DNA of 64,000 bases from Pseudohoeflea sp964511625 (GTDB lineage Bacteria; Pseudomonadota; Alphaproteobacteria; Rhizobiales; Rhizobiaceae). Positions 50,789 to 61,919 of this stretch are shown piece after piece (position 1 is the first letter of the stretch; every line of letters starts with the position of its first letter). The stretch lies in assembly GCA_964511625.1 (NCBI GenBank), contig CAZEJG010000016.1, positions 1-64,000 of the forward strand. Direction: 5' to 3'. The translations under genes and the position numbers were made by a program. The notes under the pieces were generated by a model that saw only the letters and a list, made by a program, of their open reading frames with translations, was not told the DNA's origin and ran no database searches.

Positions 50789-50822
50789 GAAAGGCCGTCG
50801 GAGCAATCCGGCGGCCTTTCTC
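50789..50822 (+). terminator. rho-independent terminator after recA
   Basis: GAAAGGCCGTCGGA, loop GCAA, TCCGGCGGCCTTTC: a stem with one wobble pair followed by TCT. It precedes a further 155 bases before alaS in which I see no gene. Confidence 0.85.
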
Positions 50823-50977
50823 TGTTCGCGCTCCTGTTCATGGAACTCGTTCCGTTCGGCCTGAATGGGCGGGTGGACAGTTTTCCGGCGTGACGATAAA
50901 AGCGGCGGTCCTGTATTTCCGGGATTTTCCAGTCAAGGGCAGGCGGCGCGCGCCGTCAGGCATCAGAAGGGCATTCG

Positions 50978-53644
<2,667 letters not shown>

Positions 53645-53677
53645 GGCGAGCACAAGAGGGGCGGGACGACGGAAAGC

Positions 53678-53690
53678 TGTAACGGTTACA
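53678..53690. promoter_or_regulatory. perfect 13-bp palindrome before the channel gene
   Basis: TGTAAC-G-GTTACA is a perfect dyad 82 bases before the ATG of the channel gene and 33 bases past the alaS stop. Its TGTAA...TTACA form resembles operators of LacI-type or similar repressors. Confidence 0.5.
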
Positions 53691-53772
53691 CGCACGAGGC
53701 TGTTCCGGACGGCTTCCGGGCCCGCTGTCCGTGGCCCGGTCCGGGCGAGCCAGCCGAGCGGAACTCGTGACC

Positions 53773-55005
53773 ATGGGTGTTGCGCGTAGTCGACAGCTCC
53801 GGTGGCGCCATCGCATCCATCTTGTCCTCGAAGGCGGCGCCTCTGCCGGCCTCGCAGGAGCGCTCGTCGAATACGGGATCGTCTTTCTCATCGTCACCAA
53901 TGTCATCGCCGTGGCGCTCGAAACGGTGCCGGCCTTTGCCGAGGAATGGGGAGGCGCGCTTCTCGCCTTCGAGGCGGTGTCGGTCCTCGTCTTCACGGTC
54001 GAATATGTTCTGCGGCTGTGGTGCGCGCCGGAAGAGCCGCTGACCGCCAAGCGCGGCCCCGTGGCGGGTCGACTGCAGTTCGCGGCGCGCCCGATGATGA
54101 TCATCGATCTCATCGCCTTTCTACCCGCCTATCTCGTGTTTCTCCTGCCCGGCGTCGATCTCAGGATGATCCGGCTGTTGCGGCTGTTCCGGCTCCTGAA
54201 GATCACCCGCTATTCGCCGGCCCTGCAGACGCTCGCCGATGTCGTCGTCAGCGAAAGCCGGGCGCTGTTCGGTACCGTGCTTCTCCTGTTGATCGCGGTC
54301 ATGTTCTCGGCGACCGCGATCCATCTGGTGGAGGGGCACGTCCAGCCGGAGGCGTTCGGCACCATCCCGTCGGCCATGTGGTGGGCGATCACCACGCTGA
54401 CCACGGTCGGCTATGGCGACATGGTGCCGGTGACTTCGGGCGGCAGGCTCGTCGCCGGGGTCACCATGATCGTGGGGCTGGGGCTCTTCGCGCTGCCCGT
54501 CGGTATCATGGCCACCGCCTTCGTCAATGCCATCCGGCGACGGGAATTCGTCATCACTTTGGGGATGCTTGCGCGCATACCGATGTTCGAGCGTCTCGAC
54601 ATCAAGATCCTCGGCGAGATCATGGGGCTTTTGCATTCCCAGACCGTCAAGGCGGGCGAGATCATCGCGACCGAGGGCGAGTACGCGGCCGCCATGTATC
54701 TGGTGATCACCGGTGAGGTGCAGGCGCGGCTGCCGGAAAAGACCTTCTCCTACGGTCCGGGTGATTTTTTCGGCGAGCGGGCGCTGTTGCACCGGTCACG
54801 GCGCGGCGCCACCATGTTCGCCATCACTCCCTGTCGCCTTCTGGTGCTGGAGGCATCGGATTTCGCCAGTCTTATGAAGAAGCATCCGGCGCTCGATCTG
54901 AGCGTGCGCGAAACCGTGGCGCGCCGCCGCAAGGAGCTCGAGACCGATCCGGAAGACGATGGGGAAGCGGCCGAGGGGGACCGTTTCTCAGGCGAGCGCC
55001 CGTAA
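53773..55005 (+). CDS. cyclic-nucleotide-gated-type potassium channel
   Basis: A 410-residue six-helix membrane channel similar to MloK1 of Mesorhizobium. Helices S1-S4 fall in about 30-145, with S4-like DLRMIRLLRLFRLLKITRY (arginine every third or fourth residue). The pore follows with selectivity filter TLTTVGYGD (208-216), then S6 and a C-terminal cyclic-nucleotide-binding domain with phosphate cassette FFGERALLHRSRRGATM. The cassette arginine is present, suggesting real cNMP binding. ATG 53773 or GTG 53731 are both possible starts. The acidic tail is longer than in MloK1. Confidence 0.9.
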   Translation: MGVARSRQLRWRHRIHLVLEGGASAGLAGALVEYGIVFLIVTNVIAVALETVPAFAEEWGGALLAFEAVSVLVFTVEYVLRLWCAPEEPLTAKRGPVAGRLQFAARPMMIIDLIAFLPAYLVFLLPGVDLRMIRLLRLFRLLKITRYSPALQTLADVVVSESRALFGTVLLLLIAVMFSATAIHLVEGHVQPEAFGTIPSAMWWAITTLTTVGYGDMVPVTSGGRLVAGVTMIVGLGLFALPVGIMATAFVNAIRRREFVITLGMLARIPMFERLDIKILGEIMGLLHSQTVKAGEIIATEGEYAAAMYLVITGEVQARLPEKTFSYGPGDFFGERALLHRSRRGATMFAITPCRLLVLEASDFASLMKKHPALDLSVRETVARRRKELETDPEDDGEAAEGDRFSGERP

Positions 55006-55009
55006 TAAA

Positions 55010-55034
55010 AAAGGCGCGGCCGGAGCCGCGCCTT
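55010..55034. terminator. bidirectional terminator between the channel gene and icd
   Basis: AAAGGCGCGGC, loop CGG, with AGCCGCGCCTTT region, flanked by A run on the left and T run on the right; it can serve both convergent genes. Confidence 0.85.
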
Positions 55035-55067
55035 TCATTTGTTCGGTCACCGTTTCCGGCTGCGGCG

Positions 55068-56279
55068 TCAGGCCATGGCCTTCTGCAGGTTCTCGTCGAT
55101 CTTGTCGAGGAAGCCGGTGGTCGAGAGCCAGGGCTGATCCGGACCGATCAGCAGCGCCAGATCCTTGGTCATGAAGCCGGACTCGACGGTGGCGACGCAG
55201 ACGTCTTCCAGCGTGGTGGCGAACTTGGCGAGTTCGGCGTTGTCGTCGAGCTTGGCGCGGTGAGCGAGGCCACGGGTCCAGGCGAAGATCGAGGCGATCG
55301 AGTTGGTCGAGGTTTCCTCGCCCTTCTGGTGCTGGCGGTAGTGGCGGGTCACGGTGCCGTGGGCGGCTTCCGCTTCCACGGTCTGGCCGTCCGGCGTCAT
55401 CAGAACCGAGGTCATCAGGCCGAGCGAGCCGAAGCCCTGGGCCACTGTGTCGGACTGCACGTCGCCATCATAGTTCTTGCAGGCCCAGACGTAGCCGCCC
55501 GACCATTTCAGGTTCGATGCCACCATGTCGTCGATCAGGCGGTGCTCGTACCAGATCTTGGCTTCCTTGAACTTGTCCTCGAATTCCTTCTCGTAGATCT
55601 CCTGGAAGATGTCCTTGAAGCGCCCGTCATAGACCTTGAGGATGGTGTTCTTGGTGGAGAGATAAACCGGGACGCCGCGCTGCAGGCCGTAGTTCAGCGA
55701 GGCGCGGGCGAAATCCTCGATCGACTTGTCGAGGTTGTACATGCCCATGGCGATACCGGCGCCCGGCGCGTCGAAGATGTCGTATTCCTGTTCGGTGCCG
55801 TCCTCGCCGATGAACTTCATCACCAGCTTGCCCTTGCCGGGGAACTTGAAGTCGGTGGCACGGTACTGGTCGCCATAGGCGTGGCGGCCGACGATGACCG
55901 GCTTGGTCCAGCCCGGCACCAGGCGCGGCACGTTCTTGCAGATGATCGGTTCGCGGAAGATGACGCCGCCGAGGATGTTGCGGATCGTACCGTTGGGCGA
56001 GCGCCACATCTTCTTCAGGCCGAATTCCTCGACGCGGGCCTCGTCAGGGGTGATGGTGGCGCATTTGACGCCGACACCGTGTTCCTTGATGGCGTTAGCG
56101 GCGTCGACGGTGACCTGGTCGTCCGTCGCATCGCGGTTTTCCATGCCGAGGTCGTAGTAGAGCAGATCGATATCCAGATAGGGATGGATCAGCTTTTCCT
56201 TGATGAATTGCCAGATGATGCGTGTCATCTCGTCGCCGTCGAGTTCGACGACGGGGTTGGCAACCTTGATCTTCGCCAT
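55068..56279 (-). CDS. icd: NADP-dependent isocitrate dehydrogenase
   Basis: Oxidises isocitrate to 2-oxoglutarate with NADP+ in the TCA cycle. The 403-residue protein is of the eukaryote-like homodimeric type: it opens with IKVANPVVELDGDEMTRIIW, carries KCATITPDEARVEEFGLKKMWRSPNGTIRN (substrate serine in SPNGT), VPGWTKPVIVGRHAYGDQYRATDF and the late LTSVLMTPDGQTVEAEAAHGTVTRHYR. The ATG at 56279 is chosen because the frame upstream to 56444 has no similarity. It ends convergently with the channel gene at a shared terminator. Confidence 0.97.
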   Translation of the reverse strand: MAKIKVANPVVELDGDEMTRIIWQFIKEKLIHPYLDIDLLYYDLGMENRDATDDQVTVDAANAIKEHGVGVKCATITPDEARVEEFGLKKMWRSPNGTIRNILGGVIFREPIICKNVPRLVPGWTKPVIVGRHAYGDQYRATDFKFPGKGKLVMKFIGEDGTEQEYDIFDAPGAGIAMGMYNLDKSIEDFARASLNYGLQRGVPVYLSTKNTILKVYDGRFKDIFQEIYEKEFEDKFKEAKIWYEHRLIDDMVASNLKWSGGYVWACKNYDGDVQSDTVAQGFGSLGLMTSVLMTPDGQTVEAEAAHGTVTRHYRQHQKGEETSTNSIASIFAWTRGLAHRAKLDDNAELAKFATTLEDVCVATVESGFMTKDLALLIGPDQPWLSTTGFLDKIDENLQKAMA

Positions 56280-56487
56280 GAAAAAGCTCCGCTGTAATTG
56301 ATGGAATGCCGGATGGCGCGGGCACGCCCGCACCATGTTTCGCAGCCCTATAACACCCCCCGCCGCAACTGCAAAGCCGCCGGGCTTTCGACTTTGGCCG
56401 GTCGTCCCAATGAGCGGCGGCTTCTTGATCCCGGCGCGGACCACGGGTAAGCCGAAGCCCGCAAATCAGGCGGGAGTAGCGGCCGCA

Positions 56488-57309
56488 ATGGCGGGAACTG
56501 ACAGGAATCGCGAGATGATCGCGGAAGGACCGGCAATCATCCTCGTCGAGCCGCAGCTCGGCGAGAATATCGGCATGGTGGCGCGGGCGATGGCCAATTT
56601 CGGTCTCGTCGATCTCCGGCTCGTCAATCCGCGCGAGGGCTGGCCCAACGAGAAGGCGGTCTCGGCCGCGTCCAATGCCCATCACGTCATTGCTGCCACC
56701 CGCGTGTTCGACACGCTGGAGGAGGCGATCGCCGACCTGACCTATTGCTTTGCCACCACTGCGCGGCCGCGCGACGGACACAAGAAAGTGCGCGGGCCTG
56801 TCGAGGCGACGGCCGAGCTGCGCGGGCGGTTCGCCGCGGGCGAGGCGACCGGTATCCTCTTCGGGCGCGAGAAATCGGGTCTCAAGAACGAGGAGATCGA
56901 TCTCGCCGACGAGATCGTCACCTTCCCGGTCAATCCCGCCTATGCCTCGCTCAACATCGCCCAGGCGGTGCTTCTGATGTCCTATGAATGGATGAAGTCC
57001 GGCCTTGCCGACCCCACCGAGACGGCGTTCAAGGGGCCGGAAATCACCCCGGCGCCGAGGGAAAACCTCATCGGCTTCTTCGAACAGATCGAGGAGGCGC
57101 TCGGCCAGCGCAATTATTTCCGCTCCGCCAACAAAACGGCACGAATGAAGAGCAATCTGCGTGCGGTCTTCACGCGGGCGCAGTTTTCGGTTTCCGAACT
57201 CGACGTGTTACGCGGCATCGTGCGCTCGCTTGATGGCTTCATGCGCAAGGATGGCAAGATGCGGGCTGTCGGGGGTGAGTCGGGAGACGATGCGGACAAT
57301 GAGCAGTGA
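56488..57309 (+). CDS. trmJ: TrmJ-type tRNA 2'-O-methyltransferase (SPOUT)
   Basis: A 273-residue SPOUT-fold methyltransferase. IILVEPQLGENIGMVARAMANFG is the first conserved block, GILFGREKSGLKNEEIDLADEIVTFPVNPAYASLNIAQAVLLMSYE the knotted SAM-binding part. A C-terminal helical extension (LRAVFTRAQFSVSELDVLRGI) matches TrmJ, which methylates nucleotide 32 of tRNAs. GGGAG precedes ATG 56488. It overlaps murI by 11 bases. Confidence 0.9.
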   Translation: MAGTDRNREMIAEGPAIILVEPQLGENIGMVARAMANFGLVDLRLVNPREGWPNEKAVSAASNAHHVIAATRVFDTLEEAIADLTYCFATTARPRDGHKKVRGPVEATAELRGRFAAGEATGILFGREKSGLKNEEIDLADEIVTFPVNPAYASLNIAQAVLLMSYEWMKSGLADPTETAFKGPEITPAPRENLIGFFEQIEEALGQRNYFRSANKTARMKSNLRAVFTRAQFSVSELDVLRGIVRSLDGFMRKDGKMRAVGGESGDDADNEQ

Positions 57310-58120
57310 AACTGACCGGCCGATCCTGTTTCTCGACAGCGGCATCGGCGGACTGGGCGTGTTGCGCGAGGCGCGCGTTCTCATGCCGCAGCGCCGCTTC
57401 GTCTATGTCGTCGACGATGCCGCCTTTCCCTATGGCTCCTGGGACGAGGAGAAGCTGCGCGATCATCTCGTTGCGCTGTTCGGCCGGCTGATCGAAACCC
57501 ACAGGCCGGCCATTTCCGTGATCGCCTGCAATACGGCCTCCACCATCGTCATCAACGAGTTGCGCAAGGCGTTTCCGGACGATCTCTTCGTCGGCACGGT
57601 GCCGGCGATCAAGCCTGCGGCCGAGCGTTCGGTGAGCGGGCTTATCTCCGTGCTTGCCACGCCGGGCACCGTCAAGCGGCAATATACGCGCGATCTGATC
57701 CGCGATTACGGATCGCGCGTCCACGTGCGTCTCGTCGGCAGCCAGAACCTGGCGGGTCTGGCGGAAGCCTACATGCGGCGCGGTTTCGTCGACGAGGAGG
57801 AGGTGCGGCGTGAGATCCTGCCCTGTTTTGTCGAGCAGGAGGGCAGACGGACCGATATCGTGGTGCTCGCCTGCACCCATTATCCGTTCCTCGCCAACCG
57901 CATGCGCAAGACCGCGCCCTGGCCGGTCGACTGGATCGATCCGGCGGAGGCGATTGCGCGGCGGGCGCTGAGCCTTGCCGAGAAGCTGCCGGAGGTGGAC
58001 GGTTCCTCTTCGTCACCCGACCTGGCGGTGTTCACGTCCGGCGCCCCGGACCCGGCACAGACGCGGCTGATGAGCGGGTTCGGATTGTCGCTGGCCCGGA
58101 CCGGTCTTTCGGTTTTGTAG
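57299..58120 (+). CDS. murI: glutamate racemase
   Basis: Supplies D-glutamate for peptidoglycan. The 273-residue enzyme has the two catalytic cysteines, Cys77 in IACNTAST and Cys192 in LACTHYPFL, and the start motif LDSGIGGLGVL. The ATG at 57299 overlaps the end of trmJ by 11 bases, so the two genes are probably translationally coupled. Length is normal. Confidence 0.95.
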   Translation: MSSETDRPILFLDSGIGGLGVLREARVLMPQRRFVYVVDDAAFPYGSWDEEKLRDHLVALFGRLIETHRPAISVIACNTASTIVINELRKAFPDDLFVGTVPAIKPAAERSVSGLISVLATPGTVKRQYTRDLIRDYGSRVHVRLVGSQNLAGLAEAYMRRGFVDEEEVRREILPCFVEQEGRRTDIVVLACTHYPFLANRMRKTAPWPVDWIDPAEAIARRALSLAEKLPEVDGSSSSPDLAVFTSGAPDPAQTRLMSGFGLSLARTGLSVL

Positions 58121-58333
58121 GGCTTGGCAGCCCATCGCCTTGACACCGTGGGGTGCAGCGCAGTATACGCCGGCACATCTTCCGAACAAGAAGATCACCA
58201 CGTGTCCCGTGGATGGCTGCCGCAAAGCGTGCGTGGGCCATCCTGTCAGGCTTCGAAAACGGGAGCCAGAGGAGGGCGCGTTTCCTGTACCGGTCCGGTG
58301 ACGGCCCGGTCGCAACGTTTGAAAGGAAATGCG

Positions 58334-58951
58334 ATGAGCAAGCGCCAAGCATCCAAGCATAAAATCGACCGCCGCATGGGCGAAAACATCTGGGGTCGCC
58401 CGAAGTCGCCGGTCAACCGCCGCGAATATGGCCCCGGTCAGCACGGTCAGCGCCGCAAGGGCAAGCTTTCCGACTTCGGCGTGCAGCTGCGCGCCAAGCA
58501 GAAGCTGAAGGGCTATTACGGCGACATCCGCGAGAAGCAGTTCCGCGGCATCTTCGACGAAGCCAACCGGATGAAGGGCGACACCCCGGAGAACCTGATC
58601 GGTCTGCTGGAATCGCGTCTCGATGCGATCGTCTACCGCGCCAAGTTCGTTCCGACCGTTTTCGCGGCCCGTCAGTTCGTCAACCACGGCCACGTCAACG
58701 TCAACGGTCGCCGCACGAACATCGGTTCCTACAAGTGCCGTCCGGGCGACGTCATCGAGATACGTGAAAAGTCCAAGCAGCTCGGCATCGTTCTGGAAGC
58801 GGTCCAGCTCGCCGAGCGTGACGTTCCGGACTATCTCGAAGTCGACCACAACAAGATGACCTGCACCTACACCCGCGTGCCGGGCCTCGCCGAGGTTCCG
58901 TACCCGGTGGTGATGGAACCGAACCTGGTCGTCGAGTTCTATTCGCGCTGA
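58334..58951 (+). CDS. rpsD: 30S ribosomal protein S4
   Basis: Primary 16S rRNA-binding protein of the small subunit and assembly initiator. 205 residues; the N-terminal basic region (RREYGPGQHGQRRKGKLSDFGVQLRAKQKLKGYYG) and the S4 RNA-binding domain (SRLDAIVYRAKFVPTVFAARQFVNHGHVNVNGRRTN) are intact. AAAGGAA precedes the ATG. 58121-58333 upstream should hold its promoter. A terminator follows. Confidence 0.98.
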   Translation: MSKRQASKHKIDRRMGENIWGRPKSPVNRREYGPGQHGQRRKGKLSDFGVQLRAKQKLKGYYGDIREKQFRGIFDEANRMKGDTPENLIGLLESRLDAIVYRAKFVPTVFAARQFVNHGHVNVNGRRTNIGSYKCRPGDVIEIREKSKQLGIVLEAVQLAERDVPDYLEVDHNKMTCTYTRVPGLAEVPYPVVMEPNLVVEFYSR

Positions 58952-58974
58952 TCGATTTTCGATCGACCCGAGAC

Positions 58975-59002
58975 AAAGCCGCCTTTCGGGGCGGCTTTTT
59001 TG
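58975..59002 (+). terminator. rho-independent terminator after rpsD
   Basis: AAAGCCGCC, loop TTTCG, GGGCGGCTTTTTTG: strong stem and a six-T run 24 bases past the stop. Confidence 0.92.
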
Positions 59003-59037
59003 TTGGCATGTTTGGCTGATCGCCCGGAGAGTGCGCC

Positions 59038-59982
59038 ATGTCGGAGCTGCAGGACATCATCGACGGAATCGTTTCCGATCTTCGCCCGCGGCTGGGCGAG
59101 GGGAAGGTGGCCGACTACATCCCGCAGCTCGCGCATGTCGATCCGAAGCAATTCGGCATAGCGATCGCCACGGTGGACGGCCGGCATTTCGCCGCGGGCG
59201 ACGCGGCGACGCCGTTCTCGCTGCAGTCGATCTCCAAGGTTTTCATGCTGACGCTTGCGCTCGGCAAGATCGGCGAGTCGGTCTGGAAGCGCGTCGGCCG
59301 CGAGCCCTCCGGCTCGGCCTTCAACTCCATCGTCCAGCTCGAGCACGAGCACGGGATCCCGCGTAATCCGTTCATCAATGCGGGCGCCATCGCGATTGCG
59401 GATATCGTGCTCGCCGGCTCGCAGCCGCGCGAGGCGATCGGGGAATATCTGCGTTTCCTGCAGATGCTGACGGACGACGACACGGTCTATATCGACGACA
59501 AGGTCGCCCGCTCGGAGACGGCCACCGGCTATCGCAATTATGCATTGGCGCAGTTCATGCGCTCCTTCGGCAATCTCGACCATTCTGCCGATCATGTGCT
59601 CGGGGTCTATTTCCACCAGTGCGCCATCGCGATCAGCTGCTCGCAGCTTGCCCGTGCCGGCCTGTTCCTCGCTGCCGAGGGGCGCAGTCCCCTGACCGGC
59701 CATTCGATCGTCTCTGCGAAGCGCGCCCGCCGCATCAACGCACTGATGCTGACCTGTGGTCATTACGACGGGTCAGGCGATTTTGCCTATCATGTCGGCC
59801 TGCCGGGAAAGAGCGGCGTCGGCGGTGGTATTCTGGCGGTGGCGCCGGGCCGCGCCTCGATCGCGGTCTGGTCGCCCGGTCTCAACAAGGTCGGCAATTC
59901 GCTGCTCGGCTCGGAAGCGCTCGAAATGCTCGCCGCACGCACCGGCTGGTCGGTCTTTGCCGCCGCCCAGAACCAGCTTTAG
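59038..59982 (+). CDS. glsA: glutaminase
   Basis: Hydrolyses glutamine to glutamate and ammonia. A 314-residue beta-lactamase-fold enzyme with the nucleophile motif SISK (Ser64, Lys67), NAGAIAIAD, the RSETATGYRNYALAQFM segment and HVGLPGKSGVGGGILAV at the active-site edge. It starts 35 bases after the rpsD terminator. Confidence 0.95.
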   Translation: MSELQDIIDGIVSDLRPRLGEGKVADYIPQLAHVDPKQFGIAIATVDGRHFAAGDAATPFSLQSISKVFMLTLALGKIGESVWKRVGREPSGSAFNSIVQLEHEHGIPRNPFINAGAIAIADIVLAGSQPREAIGEYLRFLQMLTDDDTVYIDDKVARSETATGYRNYALAQFMRSFGNLDHSADHVLGVYFHQCAIAISCSQLARAGLFLAAEGRSPLTGHSIVSAKRARRINALMLTCGHYDGSGDFAYHVGLPGKSGVGGGILAVAPGRASIAVWSPGLNKVGNSLLGSEALEMLAARTGWSVFAAAQNQL

Positions 59983-60128
59983 TCGACGGCGCCCCGCCGC
60001 GTGCGGCTGTCCCATTTTCCGCAGATCGTTAAACTTGTACCGGCGGTCTTTACCGCAAGATGACGGTGCCGGTTTATTCTCTCGTTCGTCTCAGTATCAC
60101 GACGCTTGTCGAAAAGAGCAGGGAAGAC

Positions 60129-60575
60129 ATGGACGAGAAGACCGGACCGATTCAGGAGGGGGCGACGGACGGTGCGCAAGCGCGGGAGCCGCGGTCCCGC
60201 GTGCTCAAAGGCGCCCACGCCGCCTTCAATCACGAGTTCAGCGCCATTCCCTGCGTCGTTCGTGACATGAGCGGGACCGGCGCAAAGGTGAAGTTCGACG
60301 AAGGCTGGTTCGTGCCTGACCGGTTCACGCTATTCATCGATGTCGACGGCATCAAGGTCGATTGCGAGAGGGTCTGGTTCAGGGGACGTGATTGCGGCGT
60401 CCGTTTCGTCGGGCCGATAACGCAGACAGGCCACTCCCGGGCGCAGGTTCTCAATCCCTACAAACCGGGCGAGGAGAGCGGCGACGACAACGCTGTCACG
60501 CAGACACGGGACGCGGGATCGAGCCGACGCGTGCGACCGCTCGCGTCGGCTCATTTCGGCAAGCGCGAGCGCTAG
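60129..60575 (+). CDS. PilZ domain protein
   Basis: A 148-residue protein that is mostly one PilZ domain. REPRSRVLKGAHAAF corresponds to the arginine motif and VRDMSGTGAKVKF to D-x-S-x-x-G, with CERVWFRGRDCGVRFV as the last strand. Such domains bind cyclic di-GMP and alter partner proteins or movement. The C-terminal tail from about residue 110 is low complexity. ATG 60129 follows AGGGAAG. Confidence 0.85.
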   Translation: MDEKTGPIQEGATDGAQAREPRSRVLKGAHAAFNHEFSAIPCVVRDMSGTGAKVKFDEGWFVPDRFTLFIDVDGIKVDCERVWFRGRDCGVRFVGPITQTGHSRAQVLNPYKPGEESGDDNAVTQTRDAGSSRRVRPLASAHFGKRER

Positions 60576-60638
60576 CGTCTCGCGTTCTCGACCGGCCTCT
60601 CCGCTAAGGAAAGGCCGGCGTAATCTCAAGCAGACATT

Positions 60639-61745
60639 CTAGACGAGTTCAGCAAGGTCCTCGGCATTGAAGCCCGCGGGCTGTTCCGGCGAGCCGTCGC
60701 GGATCTTTTTCGGCCATTCCGGATCGGAGATCAGCGCGCGGCCGACGGCGATCAGATCGAATTCACCTTTTTCCATGCGTCGGACGAGCTTGTCGACGGG
60801 AGCCGATTGCGATGCTTCGCCGCTGAACGCGCCGAAAAATTCGGATGACAGGCCGACGGAGCCGACCGAGATGGTCGCCGCGCCTGTGAGCTTCTTGGCC
60901 CAGCCCGCGAAATTAAGACCGTCCTCGCCATCGATTTCGGGGAATTCCGGAACCCAGAAGCGGCGCTGCGAGCAATGCAGGATGTCGACGCCGGCTTCCA
61001 CCAGCGGCAGCAGCCAGTCGGTCATCTCATCGGGCGTTTCGGCCAGGCGCACCGAATAGTCCTGCTGCTTCCACTGGCTCACGCGCAGAGATATCGGAAA
61101 ATCCGGGCCGACTGCCTCGCGAACCGCGGCTACGGTCTCGGCGGCGAAGCGAGAGCGCTCCCTGATGGTCGCACCGCCGTAGCGATCGTCACGGTGGTTG
61201 GTGCCGGGCCAGAAGAACTCGTCGATCAGATAACCGTGCGCACCGTGGATCTCGACGATGTCGAAACCGGTCTCCTTGGCGTTGCGGGCGGCCTTGGCGA
61301 AGGCAGCGACGGTGTCGGCGATGTCTTCCTCGGACATGGCGATGCCGCGCGGCTTCCCGGGCGCAAGGAGACCCGACGGACTCTCGACGGGCGCATCGGG
61401 CGTCCAGTCGCCGGCCTTGGTCGAGCCGGTATGCCAGATCTGCGGTCCCATCTTGCCACCGGCGGCATGCACCTTGTCGACGACGCCCTTCCAGCCGGAA
61501 AGCGGCTTTTCACCGTGGAAGAAGGGGATGCCCGGCAGGTTGCGCGAGGCAGGGCGATCGATCACCGTGCCTTCGGAAAGGATGAGCCCGACACCGCCAC
61601 GGGCGCGCTTTTCGTAATAGGCTTCCTGCGCCGGGCCGGGAATGCCGTTCTCCGCCATGCCGCGCGTCATCGGCGCCATCACCAGACGGTTCGGCAATTT
61701 GAGAGACTTCAGCTCGAACGGCTGGAAGAGAATGTCGGTGCTCAT
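60639..61745 (-). CDS. Old Yellow Enzyme-type NADH:flavin oxidoreductase
   Basis: A 368-residue FMN TIM barrel. NRLVMAPMTRGMAENG, GLILSEGTVIDRPASR, QIWHTGS, IVEIHGAHGYLIDEFFWPGTNHRDDRYGG (catalytic and FMN-binding) and DLIAVGRALISDPEWP are present. The family reduces alpha,beta-unsaturated carbonyls and nitro compounds (NemA-like). It is divergent from ttcA. A long AT-rich palindrome stands 57 bases upstream of its start. Confidence 0.92.
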   Translation of the reverse strand: MSTDILFQPFELKSLKLPNRLVMAPMTRGMAENGIPGPAQEAYYEKRARGGVGLILSEGTVIDRPASRNLPGIPFFHGEKPLSGWKGVVDKVHAAGGKMGPQIWHTGSTKAGDWTPDAPVESPSGLLAPGKPRGIAMSEEDIADTVAAFAKAARNAKETGFDIVEIHGAHGYLIDEFFWPGTNHRDDRYGGATIRERSRFAAETVAAVREAVGPDFPISLRVSQWKQQDYSVRLAETPDEMTDWLLPLVEAGVDILHCSQRRFWVPEFPEIDGEDGLNFAGWAKKLTGAATISVGSVGLSSEFFGAFSGEASQSAPVDKLVRRMEKGEFDLIAVGRALISDPEWPKKIRDGSPEQPAGFNAEDLAELV

Positions 61746-61801
61746 CGGGTACTCCTTGCTGCACTGCGATAGTTCGTGTCAGGTAGGAGGAGGAAAGATA
61801 T

Positions 61802-61828
61802 AATTCAATAAGTATTGTACATTGAATT
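61802..61828. promoter_or_regulatory. nested AT-rich palindromes before the Old Yellow Enzyme gene
   Basis: AATTCAAT (61802-61809) and ATTGAATT (61821-61828) are perfect inverted copies around 11 bases; inside lies CAATA-AG-TATTG (61806-61817). This is unusually AT-rich for the window and has the form of a repressor operator in the enzyme's promoter region. Confidence 0.6.
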
Positions 61829-61919
61829 TTCCGACCGTCTCAACCGGCCGCGCCTTGCTCCCCTTGATCGCTGGCCAAGGGCGTGTAGAAGGCGGGAATG
61901 AAGGATGGAGCGTTCAACG

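Noticed and set aside
60590..60630. CCGGCCT/AGGCCGG pair between the PilZ and Old Yellow Enzyme genes as terminator
   Set aside because: The stem is short, the loop is long and there is no T run, so I did not list it.
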